Positions 38,663 to 48,020 of a stretch of 48,275 nucleotides of DNA are shown one piece after another. The stretch lies in contig JAWCNV010000015.1 of the NCBI GenBank assembly GCA_038848185.1, positions 1 through 48,275 on the forward strand, written 5' to 3'. The translations under genes were made by a program, and so were the position numbers. The notes below the pieces were generated by a model. The model saw only the letters and a list, made by a program, of their open reading frames with translations, ran no database searches and was not told the origin of the DNA. This DNA is from JAAOZP01 sp038848185 (GTDB lineage: Archaea; Thermoproteota; EX4484-205; JAAOZP01). The number at the start of each line of letters is the position of its first letter. Within the stretch, counting starts at the first letter, position 1.

Positions 38663-40656
38663 GTGCTTTACCCTGCAATGATTCTAACCTAGAAATCGAG
38701 AAGGAAAAAAGGACGGGTGAGAGAAAACTCGTTATAGCTCTCGCCGGAAACGCGAATGTTGGTAAATCAGTTATATTCAACTATTTAACTAGACTACACC
38801 AGCACATCGGGAACTGGCCTGGGAAAACCGTTGAGAAGGCTGAGGGGACGCTTCACTTTAAAGGGTACACGGTAGACATTGTTGACCTCCCTGGAATATA
38901 TTCGCTTTCCACCTACTCTATAGAGGAGTCTGTCTCTAGAAGATTTATCGCTGTTGAGAAACCTGATGTGGTGATAAATGTTGTCGACGCCTCTGTTCTT
39001 GAAAGAAACCTGTTCTTCACCCTTCAACTCATGGAGCTGGAAACCCCCATGGTCATTGCTCTCAATCAAGTTGACATGGCTAGGAAAAAAGGCATTCAGA
39101 CAGATGTTGAGAAGCTTGAGAAAACCTTAGGTGTACCAGTGGTACCAACTATCGCAGTCAAGGGAGTAGGGATCTTCAAACTCCTGGAGAAAGCTGTCGA
39201 AATATTTGAGGGGAAGCTTGAAGCAAAACCTAAGTTGGTTAAGTATGGGGAAGAAGTTGAGGAGAGAATAAGAAGGCTTGCTGAAGCCGTTGAAGAAAAT
39301 GGCCTCCCATATCCATCGAGATACGTTGCGATAAAGCTTCTTGAAGGCGATAGGGAGATTGAGGAGGAGGTTGAGAAGGTAAATCCCCATGCGGTAGTGT
39401 TTGCAAGAAGGCTTGGAGAAGAGCTTGCAAAGCTTCATGGTCACTCCTGCCCAACCCTGATAACATCTGAACGCTACCAAGCTGCTAACTGCATAGCGAG
39501 AGAGGTGCAGAAGATTATTCCACCAGTAAAACCAACCTTCGGTGAGAAACTTCACAATATCACGACCCACAGGGTCGCGGGATATCTTGTAATGGTAGCG
39601 TCACTGCTCTCATTGTTCTTCTTCGTCTTCGCCGTGGGAAATGTTTTCTCAGAGCTTTTAAGCAGCCTACTCTACGGTTTTAAGCCTCTCTTAGAAGGTT
39701 TTTTGGGAACAGGGTTTTTCGGAGAACTTGTTTGGGAAGGGGTTGCGGAAGGGCTTATAGCTGGTGCTACGATAGCACTGCCCTACATCATCCCCTTCTA
39801 CTTGACCCTATACTTCCTAGAGGACTCCGGCTACCTCAGCCGGATAGCGTTCCTAATGGATAGCGTCATGCATAAGATGGGGCTTCACGGTAAGGCCTTC
39901 ATACCTCTGATACTCGGCTACGGCTGCAATGTTCCAGCCTGCATAGGCTGCAGAATAATGGAGACGCAGAGGGAAAGGCTTATCGCAGCCTTCGTCACAA
40001 CCCTAGTGCCGTGTGCCGCCCGCACCGTAATCATACTTGGCCTAGTCGGGCGGTTTATAGGCATCCAGTGGGCTTTAACACTCTACGCATTCAACCTGCT
40101 GGTCATCTTCCTCCTCGGAAGGCTTGCCTTCAAAATCCTGCCTGGTGAGCCGACTGGGCTGATAATGGAGATGCCTGACTACAGGCTACCGCATCTCAAA
40201 ACTGTTTTAAGCCAAACATGGTTCAGGCTTCTAGAGTTCCTGAAGATAGCCTTCCCGCTCATAATAGTGTCAACCTTAACAGTTAAGCTTCTAGATATCC
40301 TTGGGCTCTTAGAGGGTTTCACAAACCTGTTGAGCCCTGTCACAACGGCATGGCTCGGGCTTCCCGTGGAAACCGGGATAACACTACTATTCGGGGTTTT
40401 AAGGAAGGAGCTTGCACTAATAATGCTAACCAGCCTCCTTGGCGCCACAGACCTTTCCCAAGTGTTAACCCCAGTTCAAATGACTGTTTTCACCATTGTC
40501 TCCATGTTCTACATACCCTGCATAGCAACGATCGCAACCCTAGTGATGGAGTTCGGCTGGAGGAAAGCTTTACTCATAACTGTCTCCGAGATCGTTCTCG
40601 CCCTCTTTCTAGGTGGACTCTCCTTCAGAGTTTTAACGTTCTCAGGATTAACGTAG
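38659..40656 (+). CDS. feoB: Ferrous iron transporter FeoB
   Basis: The 665-aa protein has an N-terminal G domain with GNANVGKS (30-37), a DLPG switch and NQVD, then a GDI-like helical segment. A polytopic membrane part follows, containing LGYGCNVPACIGCRIMETQR and the second Gate motif region (VPCAARTVIILGLVGRF). It imports Fe2+. The length is normal for archaeal FeoB. The start is GTG 38659. Confidence 0.96.
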   Translation: MSALPCNDSNLEIEKEKRTGERKLVIALAGNANVGKSVIFNYLTRLHQHIGNWPGKTVEKAEGTLHFKGYTVDIVDLPGIYSLSTYSIEESVSRRFIAVEKPDVVINVVDASVLERNLFFTLQLMELETPMVIALNQVDMARKKGIQTDVEKLEKTLGVPVVPTIAVKGVGIFKLLEKAVEIFEGKLEAKPKLVKYGEEVEERIRRLAEAVEENGLPYPSRYVAIKLLEGDREIEEEVEKVNPHAVVFARRLGEELAKLHGHSCPTLITSERYQAANCIAREVQKIIPPVKPTFGEKLHNITTHRVAGYLVMVASLLSLFFFVFAVGNVFSELLSSLLYGFKPLLEGFLGTGFFGELVWEGVAEGLIAGATIALPYIIPFYLTLYFLEDSGYLSRIAFLMDSVMHKMGLHGKAFIPLILGYGCNVPACIGCRIMETQRERLIAAFVTTLVPCAARTVIILGLVGRFIGIQWALTLYAFNLLVIFLLGRLAFKILPGEPTGLIMEMPDYRLPHLKTVLSQTWFRLLEFLKIAFPLIIVSTLTVKLLDILGLLEGFTNLLSPVTTAWLGLPVETGITLLFGVLRKELALIMLTSLLGATDLSQVLTPVQMTVFTIVSMFYIPCIATIATLVMEFGWRKALLITVSEIVLALFLGGLSFRVLTFSGLT

Positions 40657-40708
40657 TTAATGACAAGGATACTCAGCATATACTGACTGCAAGCTTCCTC
40701 AGAACCCG

Positions 40709-41188
40709 TTGGAGAAAAAGCTTTATCCTGTGCCTATGCTGTTTCCAGGTGTGAAGCCCTACCCTGGAAAGTATGATTATCCTGAGCATACGTCCGACAT
40801 CTACGTTCAGGCATATGGAAAGAGTTTGGAGGAGGCTTTCGAGAACGCTGCACTGGGTTTAACAGAGATCATTACTGACACTTCTAAGATTAGGCCTGAG
40901 CAGATTGTTGAAGAAAATATTGAGGCTGAGGATGTTCAAATGCTTCTTTACAAGTGGCTTGAAACCATTCTGATTAGGCTTGACGCTGAGCAAATGGTGT
41001 TCTCATCCTTCAAGGTTAAGATAGGGAAGAAGGAGGAGAAGTATGTTCTAAAGGCTGTTCTGAGGGGGGAGAGGTTTAAGCCGGGGCGGCATTCGAGCAG
41101 GACGCATGTAAAAGCCATCACGCTCCATGATATGGAGATAGAAGAATCCCCTAGAAGAGCTAGGGTTAAGGTCCTTCTAGATATATAG
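40709..41188 (+). CDS. Archease
   Basis: The 159-aa protein contains YDYPEHTSDIYVQAYGKSLE, EAFENAALGLTEIITD, LLYKWLETILIRLDAE and HVKAITLHDMEIEE, the archease signature with its metal-binding Asp/His residues. Archease activates the tRNA ligase RtcB, which joins exons after tRNA-endonuclease cleavage, so it is relevant to the introns in this window. The TTG at 40709 follows a TATA element near 40677-40684; ATG 40736 is an alternative start. Confidence 0.92.
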   Translation: MEKKLYPVPMLFPGVKPYPGKYDYPEHTSDIYVQAYGKSLEEAFENAALGLTEIITDTSKIRPEQIVEENIEAEDVQMLLYKWLETILIRLDAEQMVFSSFKVKIGKKEEKYVLKAVLRGERFKPGRHSSRTHVKAITLHDMEIEESPRRARVKVLLDI

Positions 41189-41381
41189 CTCGATTCACCA
41201 GAGACATTTAGCAATAGAGTTGAGTGTTTAAAGGAGCCGGTAGCAATCAGCTTTTCCGTTTGGAATAAGCTTCCGAATGCCCTGTATGTTGAACTGATGA
41301 ATTGTATATTTCTGGGTTAAACTATTAGCCTACTTTGAATGCACATCATGAAAGACCTGTTGATCTTTATCGTGGAAAAGT

Positions 41382-41732
41382 CTATTTTGTTTCTACTAGC
41401 TTCTTTTTAGCTTCCCGCTGAGCCATTTGTAGAGATAGTTGTGTTTCGCTCTCTCTTAGCATTCTGACTATGGGGTTATCAAGGTTAATCTTGTAGAGTT
41501 TAGCCTTGCCTATTTTCCTAGAAACATTGACCAGCCCGTTTTCCTCTATGTCAGCAAAGTACTTGTAGAAGGTTTGCTTGCTCATGCCCAATGCTTCTAT
41601 AATCTCCTTCTTAGTGAAGTCGAAGAGCAGGTTGTCTAGGAAGAAGTCTATTATTCTAAGCTTGGGAGAAGCCCCGAAGCACTTCAGCAAGATAGACTCG
41701 TATTCTTTTCCTGCGTAGAGTTCTTCAGGCAT
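41382..41732 (-). CDS. Winged-helix transcriptional regulator
   Basis: The 116-aa protein has a HTH segment (SPKLRIIDFFLDNLLFDFTK, EIIEALGMSKQTFYKYFADI) and a wing (GLVNVSRKIGKAKLYKINLD), then a charged C-terminal helix. It is a small archaeal wH regulator without an effector domain. It is divergent from the frameshifted HTH gene at 41797, and an 11-bp palindrome lies between the two. Confidence 0.75.
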   Translation of the reverse strand: MPEELYAGKEYESILLKCFGASPKLRIIDFFLDNLLFDFTKKEIIEALGMSKQTFYKYFADIEENGLVNVSRKIGKAKLYKINLDNPIVRMLRESETQLSLQMAQREAKKKLVETK

Positions 41733-41770
41733 TCTGAAGGAGATTCTGACGAATAGGTATTAAATATTGT

Positions 41771-41781
41771 CCTTTCAAAGG
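41771..41781. promoter_or_regulatory. 11-bp palindrome between divergent wH/HTH genes
   Basis: CCTTTCAAAGG lies between TATA-like runs GGTATTAAATATTG (left) and GTATTATAAG (right), where it could serve both directions. It is a plausible site for the winged-helix regulator of the adjacent gene. Confidence 0.4.
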
Positions 41782-41796
41782 TATTATAAGTGAACC

Positions 41797-42061
41797 ATGG
41801 TTATAAGCGATGCCGAAATCAAGGCGGACGTGATGAACAGGCTCATCAGAAAAAGCTGCTGGGGAGCTAAATACCTGCCACTAAGCACGATCGTCAACTG
41901 GCTCGGCAGGCACATAATGAACAACGGCAAGAGTCAGGATATGTATAGAGGAACTGGTCAAAGAAGGATATTTACTGTATCATGAGAAAGGAGAAACAAT
42001 CTCGCTAAACCCTGCAAGAAGCAAGGAGATAATAGAATTCATCAAACTGTTTATACCTTAA
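41797..42061 (+). pseudogene. Small HTH-like protein gene with a +1 frameshift
   Basis: The first frame from ATG 41797 encodes MVISDAEIKADVMNRLIRKS and up to HIMNNGK. The natural continuation is in the next frame: CIEELVKEGYLLYHEKGETI and SLNPARSKEIIEFIKLFIP, ending at TAA 42061. Joined, the parts give an 87-residue winged-helix-like protein of a type common in archaea. One extra base near 41935 accounts for the break. Whether it is a true mutation or a sequencing error cannot be decided here. Confidence 0.6.
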
Positions 42062-42301
42062 AAGGCAGCAGAATCCCTGGTGTTGCCCCCCAGCACCTCC
42101 AAGCTCCTTTGTTCAATGGTTTGCATGATTCTTCCTGACGCTGACAAGTAGACTCCTAGTGAGCACTGCATTATCAATTTATCAATTAATCGAAACGGAA
42201 TCTTTTCCTATCCTCGTAAGGAAGACCTTGAGCCATATCCTTATATCACTAATTTAATTTCTAAACCATTTAAGCTCATGGGAAAAGACACCGGGTTTAG
42301 G

Positions 42302-43345
42302 CTACAGCGATCCGCTTAACACTCCATATAGTAATCCGAAGGCTACGCTTCCAGCCCAAGCTATAAGCATGTATGTGAGAACGACTTTCCATCGGACTAT
42401 TCTTGAAACGGCTAGGCCGTTCGCAATATCGTAAGGCTGTCCCATAAGCCAGCTTAGCAAAGCACCTTTTGAAAGTATGATGCCTTCCTTAACCCATATG
42501 CCTCTTCCCAAGACTATTTCAACCAGCGTTGGCGTATATAATGGCCCACCTAAAACTGAAGCCAGTAACACTCCACCCAATCCAGTCAAGTACTCCCTTA
42601 TCATTTCTTCTGGAAGGAAAGCTTCCAGGTAGCCTACCGCTATTAAGCCTATTATGAAGAAGGGCAGGATCTGCTTTGCCAGATATCCCCCAAACTTTAA
42701 GGCAGACCAAAGTCTCTCATCCAAGGGAGGCTTAGCGATTTCTACTTTAGCAGAAGCCAAGCTATCAACTTGATGCTCCTTTTCAACTGCTTTTCCCCAT
42801 GGAGTTTTGGATATAACTATACCTGCGACTAGAGCTACAGTAGCTGACGCTATTATTCTAACGCCTGCTAGCTCCCATGATATGAGTTCGCCCGTAAGCA
42901 GAATTGAAAGTATGTTTGCTGCTGGAGCCATTAAGAGGAATGATATTGCTGGGCCTATTCCTGCGCCAGCGTATAGGACTCCGCCGAAAAGCGGCACCAT
43001 TGTGCACGAGCAAACCGTTAGGAACGGCGCCATTCCAAGGGCAAGCCCATACCCTAAAACCTTACTGCTTCCCATGTATTTTGTGATAGCTTCTTTTGGC
43101 ATGAACTCGTAGATAATGCCAGCGATTGTGAATGCGAAGAGAAGGCATATCCACCCGTGGCTAAAATAGTCGTAGAGATATACTATTGGAATAGCCCACA
43201 ACGGATAGCCCCTCAACTCGATAGGCGTAGCGGTTGGGGCAAGCGAATATGCCTGTATGCGGCTATTGATTAGAAGCCCAATAACAATTATCACAAATGC
43301 TAGGATTACGCTTGCTCTAACAGTCCTCTTAGTCTTCTCCTCCAT
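42302..43345 (-). CDS. Permease of the DUF318/ArsP family
   Basis: The 347-aa protein has eight or more transmembrane helices in two halves, with PFLTVCSCTMVPLFGGVLYA in the first half and VLGGPLYTPTLVEIVLGRG in the second. This matches the YraQ/ArsP-type permeases linked to efflux of organoarsenicals or soft metals. It ends an operon with a thioredoxin-like gene and an arsR gene. Confidence 0.85.
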   Translation of the reverse strand: MEEKTKRTVRASVILAFVIIVIGLLINSRIQAYSLAPTATPIELRGYPLWAIPIVYLYDYFSHGWICLLFAFTIAGIIYEFMPKEAITKYMGSSKVLGYGLALGMAPFLTVCSCTMVPLFGGVLYAGAGIGPAISFLLMAPAANILSILLTGELISWELAGVRIIASATVALVAGIVISKTPWGKAVEKEHQVDSLASAKVEIAKPPLDERLWSALKFGGYLAKQILPFFIIGLIAVGYLEAFLPEEMIREYLTGLGGVLLASVLGGPLYTPTLVEIVLGRGIWVKEGIILSKGALLSWLMGQPYDIANGLAVSRIVRWKVVLTYMLIAWAGSVAFGLLYGVLSGSL

Positions 43346-43359
43346 GTGTCTTTCGCCTT

Positions 43360-43632
43360 CTATTTGGCTGCCTCCTCTAACAGTTTTTCCACCTCGCCGG
43401 GATTCGGAACCCTTCCCATGATTTTGACCGTGCCATTTATTGCTATGGCTGGGGAAAACAAAACACCGTATTTCTGCACAATTTCCTTGGACATTATGTT
43501 AGCCTTTTCAACGTTCACCATTACGCCTGACTGCTTAAGCTTCTCAGCAGCTTTTTCCACGGTCTTTCTGGCTGCTTGACAACGTGCACAGGGCGGTTCA
43601 GGACCTATTATTTCAACCTTAACCTCTTTCAT
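43360..43632 (-). CDS. Thioredoxin-like redox-active disulfide protein
   Basis: The 90-aa protein has a compact thioredoxin fold with active site Cys15-Ala-Arg-Cys18 (PPCARCQAAR), then GVLFSPAIAINGTVKIMG containing the cis-Pro. It belongs to the small archaeal MTH895-like group often encoded with DUF318 permeases. It may deliver or reduce a metal(loid) substrate for the permease, whose gene starts 14 nt downstream. Confidence 0.85.
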   Translation of the reverse strand: MKEVKVEIIGPEPPCARCQAARKTVEKAAEKLKQSGVMVNVEKANIMSKEIVQKYGVLFSPAIAINGTVKIMGRVPNPGEVEKLLEEAAK

Positions 43633-43656
43633 AGAAGCTCCCCGCCTTTTTCTCCA

Positions 43657-43918
43657 TTAAATTTTACCTCCGAGACGCCGAATTGCATTGAAAAGCTCGC
43701 CTAAGGCTTCCCTATCCCTTATTTTGCACATGAGCATCTTTCCCTCTCGCCTAGTTTCTATGAGGTTGGCCATTTTAAGAAGTTCAACGTGCCGGGATAT
43801 GGTTGAAACATCCTTTTTCAGTTTTGCCGCCAGATGACAGACGCAATCATCATCCTATTAATATCTTTAGGATTTCAACCCTTGTTTGCCCGTTAAGAGC
43901 ACGAATTAAAGATTGCAT
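43657..43918 (-). pseudogene. ArsR-family regulator with a +1 frameshift
   Basis: ATG 43918 opens MQSLIRALNGQTRVEILKIL and then meets tandem TGA stops. Shifting by one base gives DDDCVCHLAAKLKKDVSTIS, RHVELLKMANLIETRREGKM and so on to a TAA at 43657, a normal ArsR protein with a CVC metal-binding motif in the recognition region. One extra G in a GG pair at about 43850 explains it. It heads the operon with the thioredoxin and permease genes and has a clear operator at its start. Confidence 0.75.
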
Positions 43919-43936
43919 GGTTGCACACCTATGCAA
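43913..43936. promoter_or_regulatory. Likely ArsR operator over the arsR start
   Basis: TTGCAT and ATGCAA form a perfect 6-bp inverted repeat with a 12-nt spacer. The site covers the arsR start codon and the predicted transcription start, downstream of a minus-strand TATA (AGCTTATAAGG, about 43950-43960). That is where an ArsR repressor would autoregulate the operon. Confidence 0.6.
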
Positions 43937-44025
43937 GCTATCATACTCGCCTTATAAGCTTTATCCGAAATCATCTGCTTGTGAAGTAACGTTCAGAAGA
44001 GAAGTCTTTTTCTGAAGACAAAAAT

Positions 44026-44112
44026 TTAAAGATTCTCAAATAGCTTCCAGCCCTCAGGATCATCCCTAGACAGTAAATCACGGATTGTAAGCAACATTAT
44101 CTCACCCTGCAT
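44026..44112 (-). CDS. Possible 28-aa small ORF in the arsR-histone gap
   Basis: In the 430-bp gap between arsR and the histone gene, an ATG at 44112 opens MQGEIMLLTIRDLLSRDDPE followed by GWKLFENL and TAA. A TATA-like GATTAAATAC lies about 20 nt upstream on the same strand. The peptide is unknown. The rest of the gap is AT-rich and shows no gene. Confidence 0.25.
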   Translation of the reverse strand: MQGEIMLLTIRDLLSRDDPEGWKLFENL

Positions 44113-44348
44113 CTCTTAAACCGAGTATTTAATCTGGTCTTAAGGCGCATAAGGCGTGAGGAGGAAAAATAATTCTAATTTTCTGCAAGTCAAATATCTT
44201 ACTTGGCGACCCTTATTTTAAATCACGAGGCAAGTTTAGGATAAAAAAAGAATAAATCGAGTCGAACAACAAACTGCTCTTTAAAGAACTTAAGAAAGCC
44301 TCTCTCCCGAAGATTTAGAAAGTTATACTTCCTAAAGACAACGCTAGC

Positions 44349-44579
44349 TCATGTGCCCGAGACCTGAGGCATATATCGTTTAGCAGCCATCCTAACGTCT
44401 TCCGCACGGATCGTCTTCCTCTTGGCGAAGACAGCCAATTGGGCTGCGTCTCTCGCTATTCTTACGCCGATTTCTTCCAGTATTCTGGAGAGTTCTTCAG
44501 CAGCCTCCTCGCTAACCCTTTCGCCACCGGACTTTCTGAGGAGCCGGTACATAGCCGCTAGGGATAGTTCTTCTGACAT
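44349..44579 (-). CDS. Archaeal histone
   Basis: The 76-aa protein is a single histone fold: ELSLAAMYRLLRKSGGERVS (alpha1), EEAAEELSRILEEIGVRIAR (alpha2) and AVFAKRKTIRAEDVRMAAKR (loop 2 and alpha3). KRKTI at loop 2 is typical. It has a slightly acidic N-terminus and a short C-terminal tail. It packages DNA as dimers and larger assemblies. The gene stands alone, with a TATA element (CTTATTAATG, minus strand, 44611-44620) and a short leader. Confidence 0.95.
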   Translation of the reverse strand: MSEELSLAAMYRLLRKSGGERVSEEAAEELSRILEEIGVRIARDAAQLAVFAKRKTIRAEDVRMAAKRYMPQVSGT

Positions 44580-44810
44580 TTAAATTACCCTTATTTTGGT
44601 TCTAGCAGAACATTAATAAGTCTTTTCGCTGAGAAAGGGTTAAAAATCTTGATAAAAAGCAATAAAAACCTTATAAAATGACTTATTTAGCCTAGTAAAT
44701 GCTTGACCGGTATTATTAATGGCTCAATAGGCTCTATGAAAAGGCTGAGATTAGGTTTTTAAAGAAGAAAGGCGTGGAGAAACATCCTGCTGGAGAAAGG
44801 CGTCTGAAAA

Positions 44811-47800
44811 ATGCTTCAAGACAGGTTTGTAAGACTATTCGAAGAAGAGTATAAGCCTCAGCTGCTTGAAAACACTGTAATAGAGTTCTGGGAGGAGAAC
44901 AAGACACCTGAGAAACTTAGGAGATTAAGGCGAGATAGGAACACTGGGAAACTTGGATACATAGAGGGGCCTCCAACACTTAATGGTCGTTGCCATGTCG
45001 GCCACACTTGGGGGCGCGCATTCAAGGATCTCTGGTATAGGTGGAGGTCGATGCAGGGTTACTACGTGCTGTTTAGGGCAGGGTGGGATACTCAAGGGCT
45101 TCCGGTTGAGATAGAGGCTGAGAAGGAGCTGGGCTTCTCTAACAAGAAGGAGGCTCTTGAGAAGCTTGGGGAAGAGAAGTTTGTCGCTGAGATAAAGAAG
45201 ATTCTTGGTAAATACCATGCTGACTGGAGGAGAGTTGATAGGAGGTTCGGAATGTTTATGGATTACGATAAGGAGTATTTGACTTATAGAGACGAGTATA
45301 TTGAGAGAGAGTGGAAATACCTTAAGAGAGCTTATGAGCAGGGGCTTCTCGGAAAAGGGTACAGGGTTGTAGCTTACTGTCCTAGCTGCCAGACTTCTCT
45401 GAGCAATGCTGAAGTTGGCCAGGAGTACAGTATGGTTGAAGACCCTTCCATATACTTCAAGGTTAGGCTTGAAACTGGAGACTATGTCCTAGTGTGGACG
45501 ACGATGCCTTTCACAATAGTTACTGATGAGCTTCTCGCCGTGAACCCTGAGGCAGAGTATGCTAGAGTCAGGGTTGGCGTAGAGAAGTGGATAATGGTGA
45601 GGAACCTTGTAGATGATTTGATGAGCAAGCTTAGCATATCAGACTATGTTGTTGAAGAGACTCTTCTCGGAAGCGAGCTTGAGGGAAAGAAGTATCTCTA
45701 CCCGCTTCTGGAGGAGGTGCCGCAACAGAAGAAGCTTGAGGAAGAGGATAGCAGGATACACCGGATAGTTACTGCAGAGTTTGTTGACGTAACCACTGGA
45801 ACAGGAATCGTCCACATAGCGCCTGCCAACGGTGAAGAAGACTTTGAACTAGCACAGAAGCTTAAGATACCGGTTTTCTCACCCTTCGACGAGGAGGCAA
45901 AGTTCACTAGTGACGCAGGTGTCTTCGACAAAGTGTTTGCAAGGGATGCGGATCAAACTGTCTTAGACATGCTTGAAAAGAAAGGCCTTCTGCTTAAGGC
46001 TGAGAAGATAGTTCACGAGTACCCATTGTGTTGGAGGTCTAAGCATAGGCTCGTATGGCTTGCTAGGACTGAGTACTTCTACTGGCTTGATAGGATTGTC
46101 GACAAGCTTGTTGATGCAGCATCCAAGGTAGAGTATTTCTATAATCCGCCTAAGAACAGGTTCCTAGCGTTCATAAAGGAGGGGAAACCCTGGTGCATAT
46201 CTAGGGAAAGAGTCTGGGGGACGCCGCTACCCATATTTGTCTGCGAAAAATGTGGTAGGGAGGAGCTGCTCACCTCGAGAAAAGAGATCGTTGAGAGAGC
46301 GGTAAGCCTTCCAGACGGAGAAGGTTTTGAGCTCCATAAGCCTTGGATAGACCGTGTGAAGGTTAGATGCTCTTGTGGAGGAGTTATGCATCGGGTGCCG
46401 TATGTTCTAGACACTTGGCATAACAGTGGGGCTGCACCATACGCGAGTCTTACTGACGAGGAGTTTGAGGAGTTTGTGCCAGTGGAGTTTCTGGTTGAAT
46501 CAATAGATCAGACTAGGGGATGGGCTTTCACACTGCTGGTTGAAAACGTTATTTTGAAGAACAGTGCTGAGGCACCTTACAGAGCGTTCCTGTTCTATGG
46601 GCAGGTGCTGGATGAGAATGGAAACAAGATGAGCAAGAGCCTTGGAAACGTTATAAATACGGAGGAAGTTATAACAAAGTATTCAGCAGACCTTTGTAGG
46701 TTCTACCTACTCTGGAAGACAAATCCGTTGGAAAACATAAGCTTCAGCTTCGGGGAAATGATGGAGAGACCCTACCAGGTTTTAAACACCTTCTTCAACC
46801 TTGGCAAGCTTCTTAAGCAGAACGCGGAGTATGATGGGTTTGACTACGATAAGTTCAGCCTAGAATGGGCTTTTAAAAACGGTGTTGTTAAAGACTCTGA
46901 GAAATGGGTACTCTCATGCCTTCAGAAACTTGTAGCAACCATGACTGAAGGCTTCAAGAATATGAGGGTACACGAGTCCGCGAGGGCTTTAGAGAAGTTT
47001 GTAGTTGAGACTTTGAGCAGACAGTATGTTCCTCTTGTAAGGAAGGATCTCTGGAGCGATGCTCCTGAGGAGCTTAAAAGAAGGATGACGATATACGCAA
47101 CGCTCTTCCATGTTCTTAGAACAGTAAACAGGCTTATGAACCCTATGACACCGTTTTTAGCTGAAGCGGTTCACCAGGGGATCATTAGAAAGTTCAGCAG
47201 AAATACGCCGGAATCAGTGAACCTCGAAGAATGGCCTACTCCAGATGAAAAGCTTGTAAATGATGAGTTGGAGAAGGATTTCGAAAGAATTAACGAGATA
47301 ATAAGCCTAGCGAACTGGGCCAGGATGAAAGCAGGGGTTAAAAGAAGATGGCCTTTAAAGAGAATAATGCTAGTATTGAGTGAAGAATACTCGAAGAGTG
47401 CCGAGAGAAACCTCGATGTCTTGAGAGAAATGCTGAACGTTAAGGAAGTTTCTCTAAGAAGCAGCCTTGATGAAGCAGGGGTTAAAACAAGCGTGAAAAT
47501 AAACTATTCCGTTGCAGGGCCGAAATTCAAGGATAAGATTAGTAGGATATCAGCCCTCGTGATGGAGAAGACGGCAGAAATAAAGAGGACGCTTGATACG
47601 GAGGGTAAATACCTTTTGAAAACAGACGGTGAAAGCTTCGAGCTGCTGAGCGAGGACCTAGTGTTCGAATACGAGCCGCCTGAGAATCATGTTATGACTT
47701 CAGATAAACCGGGTTTCACAATACTTGACACTACAAGGACAATGGAGCTAATCGCTGAGGGATACATGAGGGACGTGGCTAGGAGGATCCAAGCATATAG

Positions 47801-48020
47801 AAAAGAGCTTGGCTTAAACCCCACCGACATACTCAGCAAAGTTATTGTATACGGGGTTGCTGAAGAAGGATACGCTAGACTGAAACCGTTATTAAAAGAT
47901 TTAGCTAGCCTAGTTAGAGCCAACATAGTTGAAGTTGAGACCAGTGTCCCCATTGAAAAAGAAGGGGTTAAAGACTACGACATAGAGGGTGAAACAATAT
48001 ACATAAGGATAGTCAAGTAA
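44811..48020 (+). CDS. ileS: Isoleucyl-tRNA synthetase
   Basis: The 1069-aa protein is a class I synthetase with HVGH (62-65) in GRCHVGHTWGR, a CP1 editing domain with VWTTMPFTIVTDELLAVNPE, and a KMSKS loop at 606-610 (NKMSKSLGNV). An anticodon-binding domain and a long C-terminal region typical of archaeal and eukaryotic IleRS follow. Zinc-type CPSC and CEKC/CSC pairs are present. A TATA element near 44754-44764 precedes the ATG at 44811; the leader contains GGAGAAAGG. Confidence 0.97.
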   Translation: MLQDRFVRLFEEEYKPQLLENTVIEFWEENKTPEKLRRLRRDRNTGKLGYIEGPPTLNGRCHVGHTWGRAFKDLWYRWRSMQGYYVLFRAGWDTQGLPVEIEAEKELGFSNKKEALEKLGEEKFVAEIKKILGKYHADWRRVDRRFGMFMDYDKEYLTYRDEYIEREWKYLKRAYEQGLLGKGYRVVAYCPSCQTSLSNAEVGQEYSMVEDPSIYFKVRLETGDYVLVWTTMPFTIVTDELLAVNPEAEYARVRVGVEKWIMVRNLVDDLMSKLSISDYVVEETLLGSELEGKKYLYPLLEEVPQQKKLEEEDSRIHRIVTAEFVDVTTGTGIVHIAPANGEEDFELAQKLKIPVFSPFDEEAKFTSDAGVFDKVFARDADQTVLDMLEKKGLLLKAEKIVHEYPLCWRSKHRLVWLARTEYFYWLDRIVDKLVDAASKVEYFYNPPKNRFLAFIKEGKPWCISRERVWGTPLPIFVCEKCGREELLTSRKEIVERAVSLPDGEGFELHKPWIDRVKVRCSCGGVMHRVPYVLDTWHNSGAAPYASLTDEEFEEFVPVEFLVESIDQTRGWAFTLLVENVILKNSAEAPYRAFLFYGQVLDENGNKMSKSLGNVINTEEVITKYSADLCRFYLLWKTNPLENISFSFGEMMERPYQVLNTFFNLGKLLKQNAEYDGFDYDKFSLEWAFKNGVVKDSEKWVLSCLQKLVATMTEGFKNMRVHESARALEKFVVETLSRQYVPLVRKDLWSDAPEELKRRMTIYATLFHVLRTVNRLMNPMTPFLAEAVHQGIIRKFSRNTPESVNLEEWPTPDEKLVNDELEKDFERINEIISLANWARMKAGVKRRWPLKRIMLVLSEEYSKSAERNLDVLREMLNVKEVSLRSSLDEAGVKTSVKINYSVAGPKFKDKISRISALVMEKTAEIKRTLDTEGKYLLKTDGESFELLSEDLVFEYEPPENHVMTSDKPGFTILDTTRTMELIAEGYMRDVARRIQAYRKELGLNPTDILSKVIVYGVAEEGYARLKPLLKDLASLVRANIVEVETSVPIEKEGVKDYDIEGETIYIRIVK

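Noticed and set aside
42062..42301. Gap between the frameshifted HTH gene and the permease
   Set aside because: It contains short AT-rich repeats (TTATCAATTTATCAATTAAT) but no convincing gene, RNA or repeat array.
43845..43858. Programmed +1 frameshift in arsR
   Set aside because: The P-site codon GGA would have to re-pair with GAT, a poor match, and there is no slippery or release-factor-like context. A simple indel is more likely.
44696..44743. Inverted AGCCTA/TAGGCT before ileS as an operator or T-box-like element
   Set aside because: The arms are only six bases and about 36 nt apart, and T-boxes are not known in archaea.
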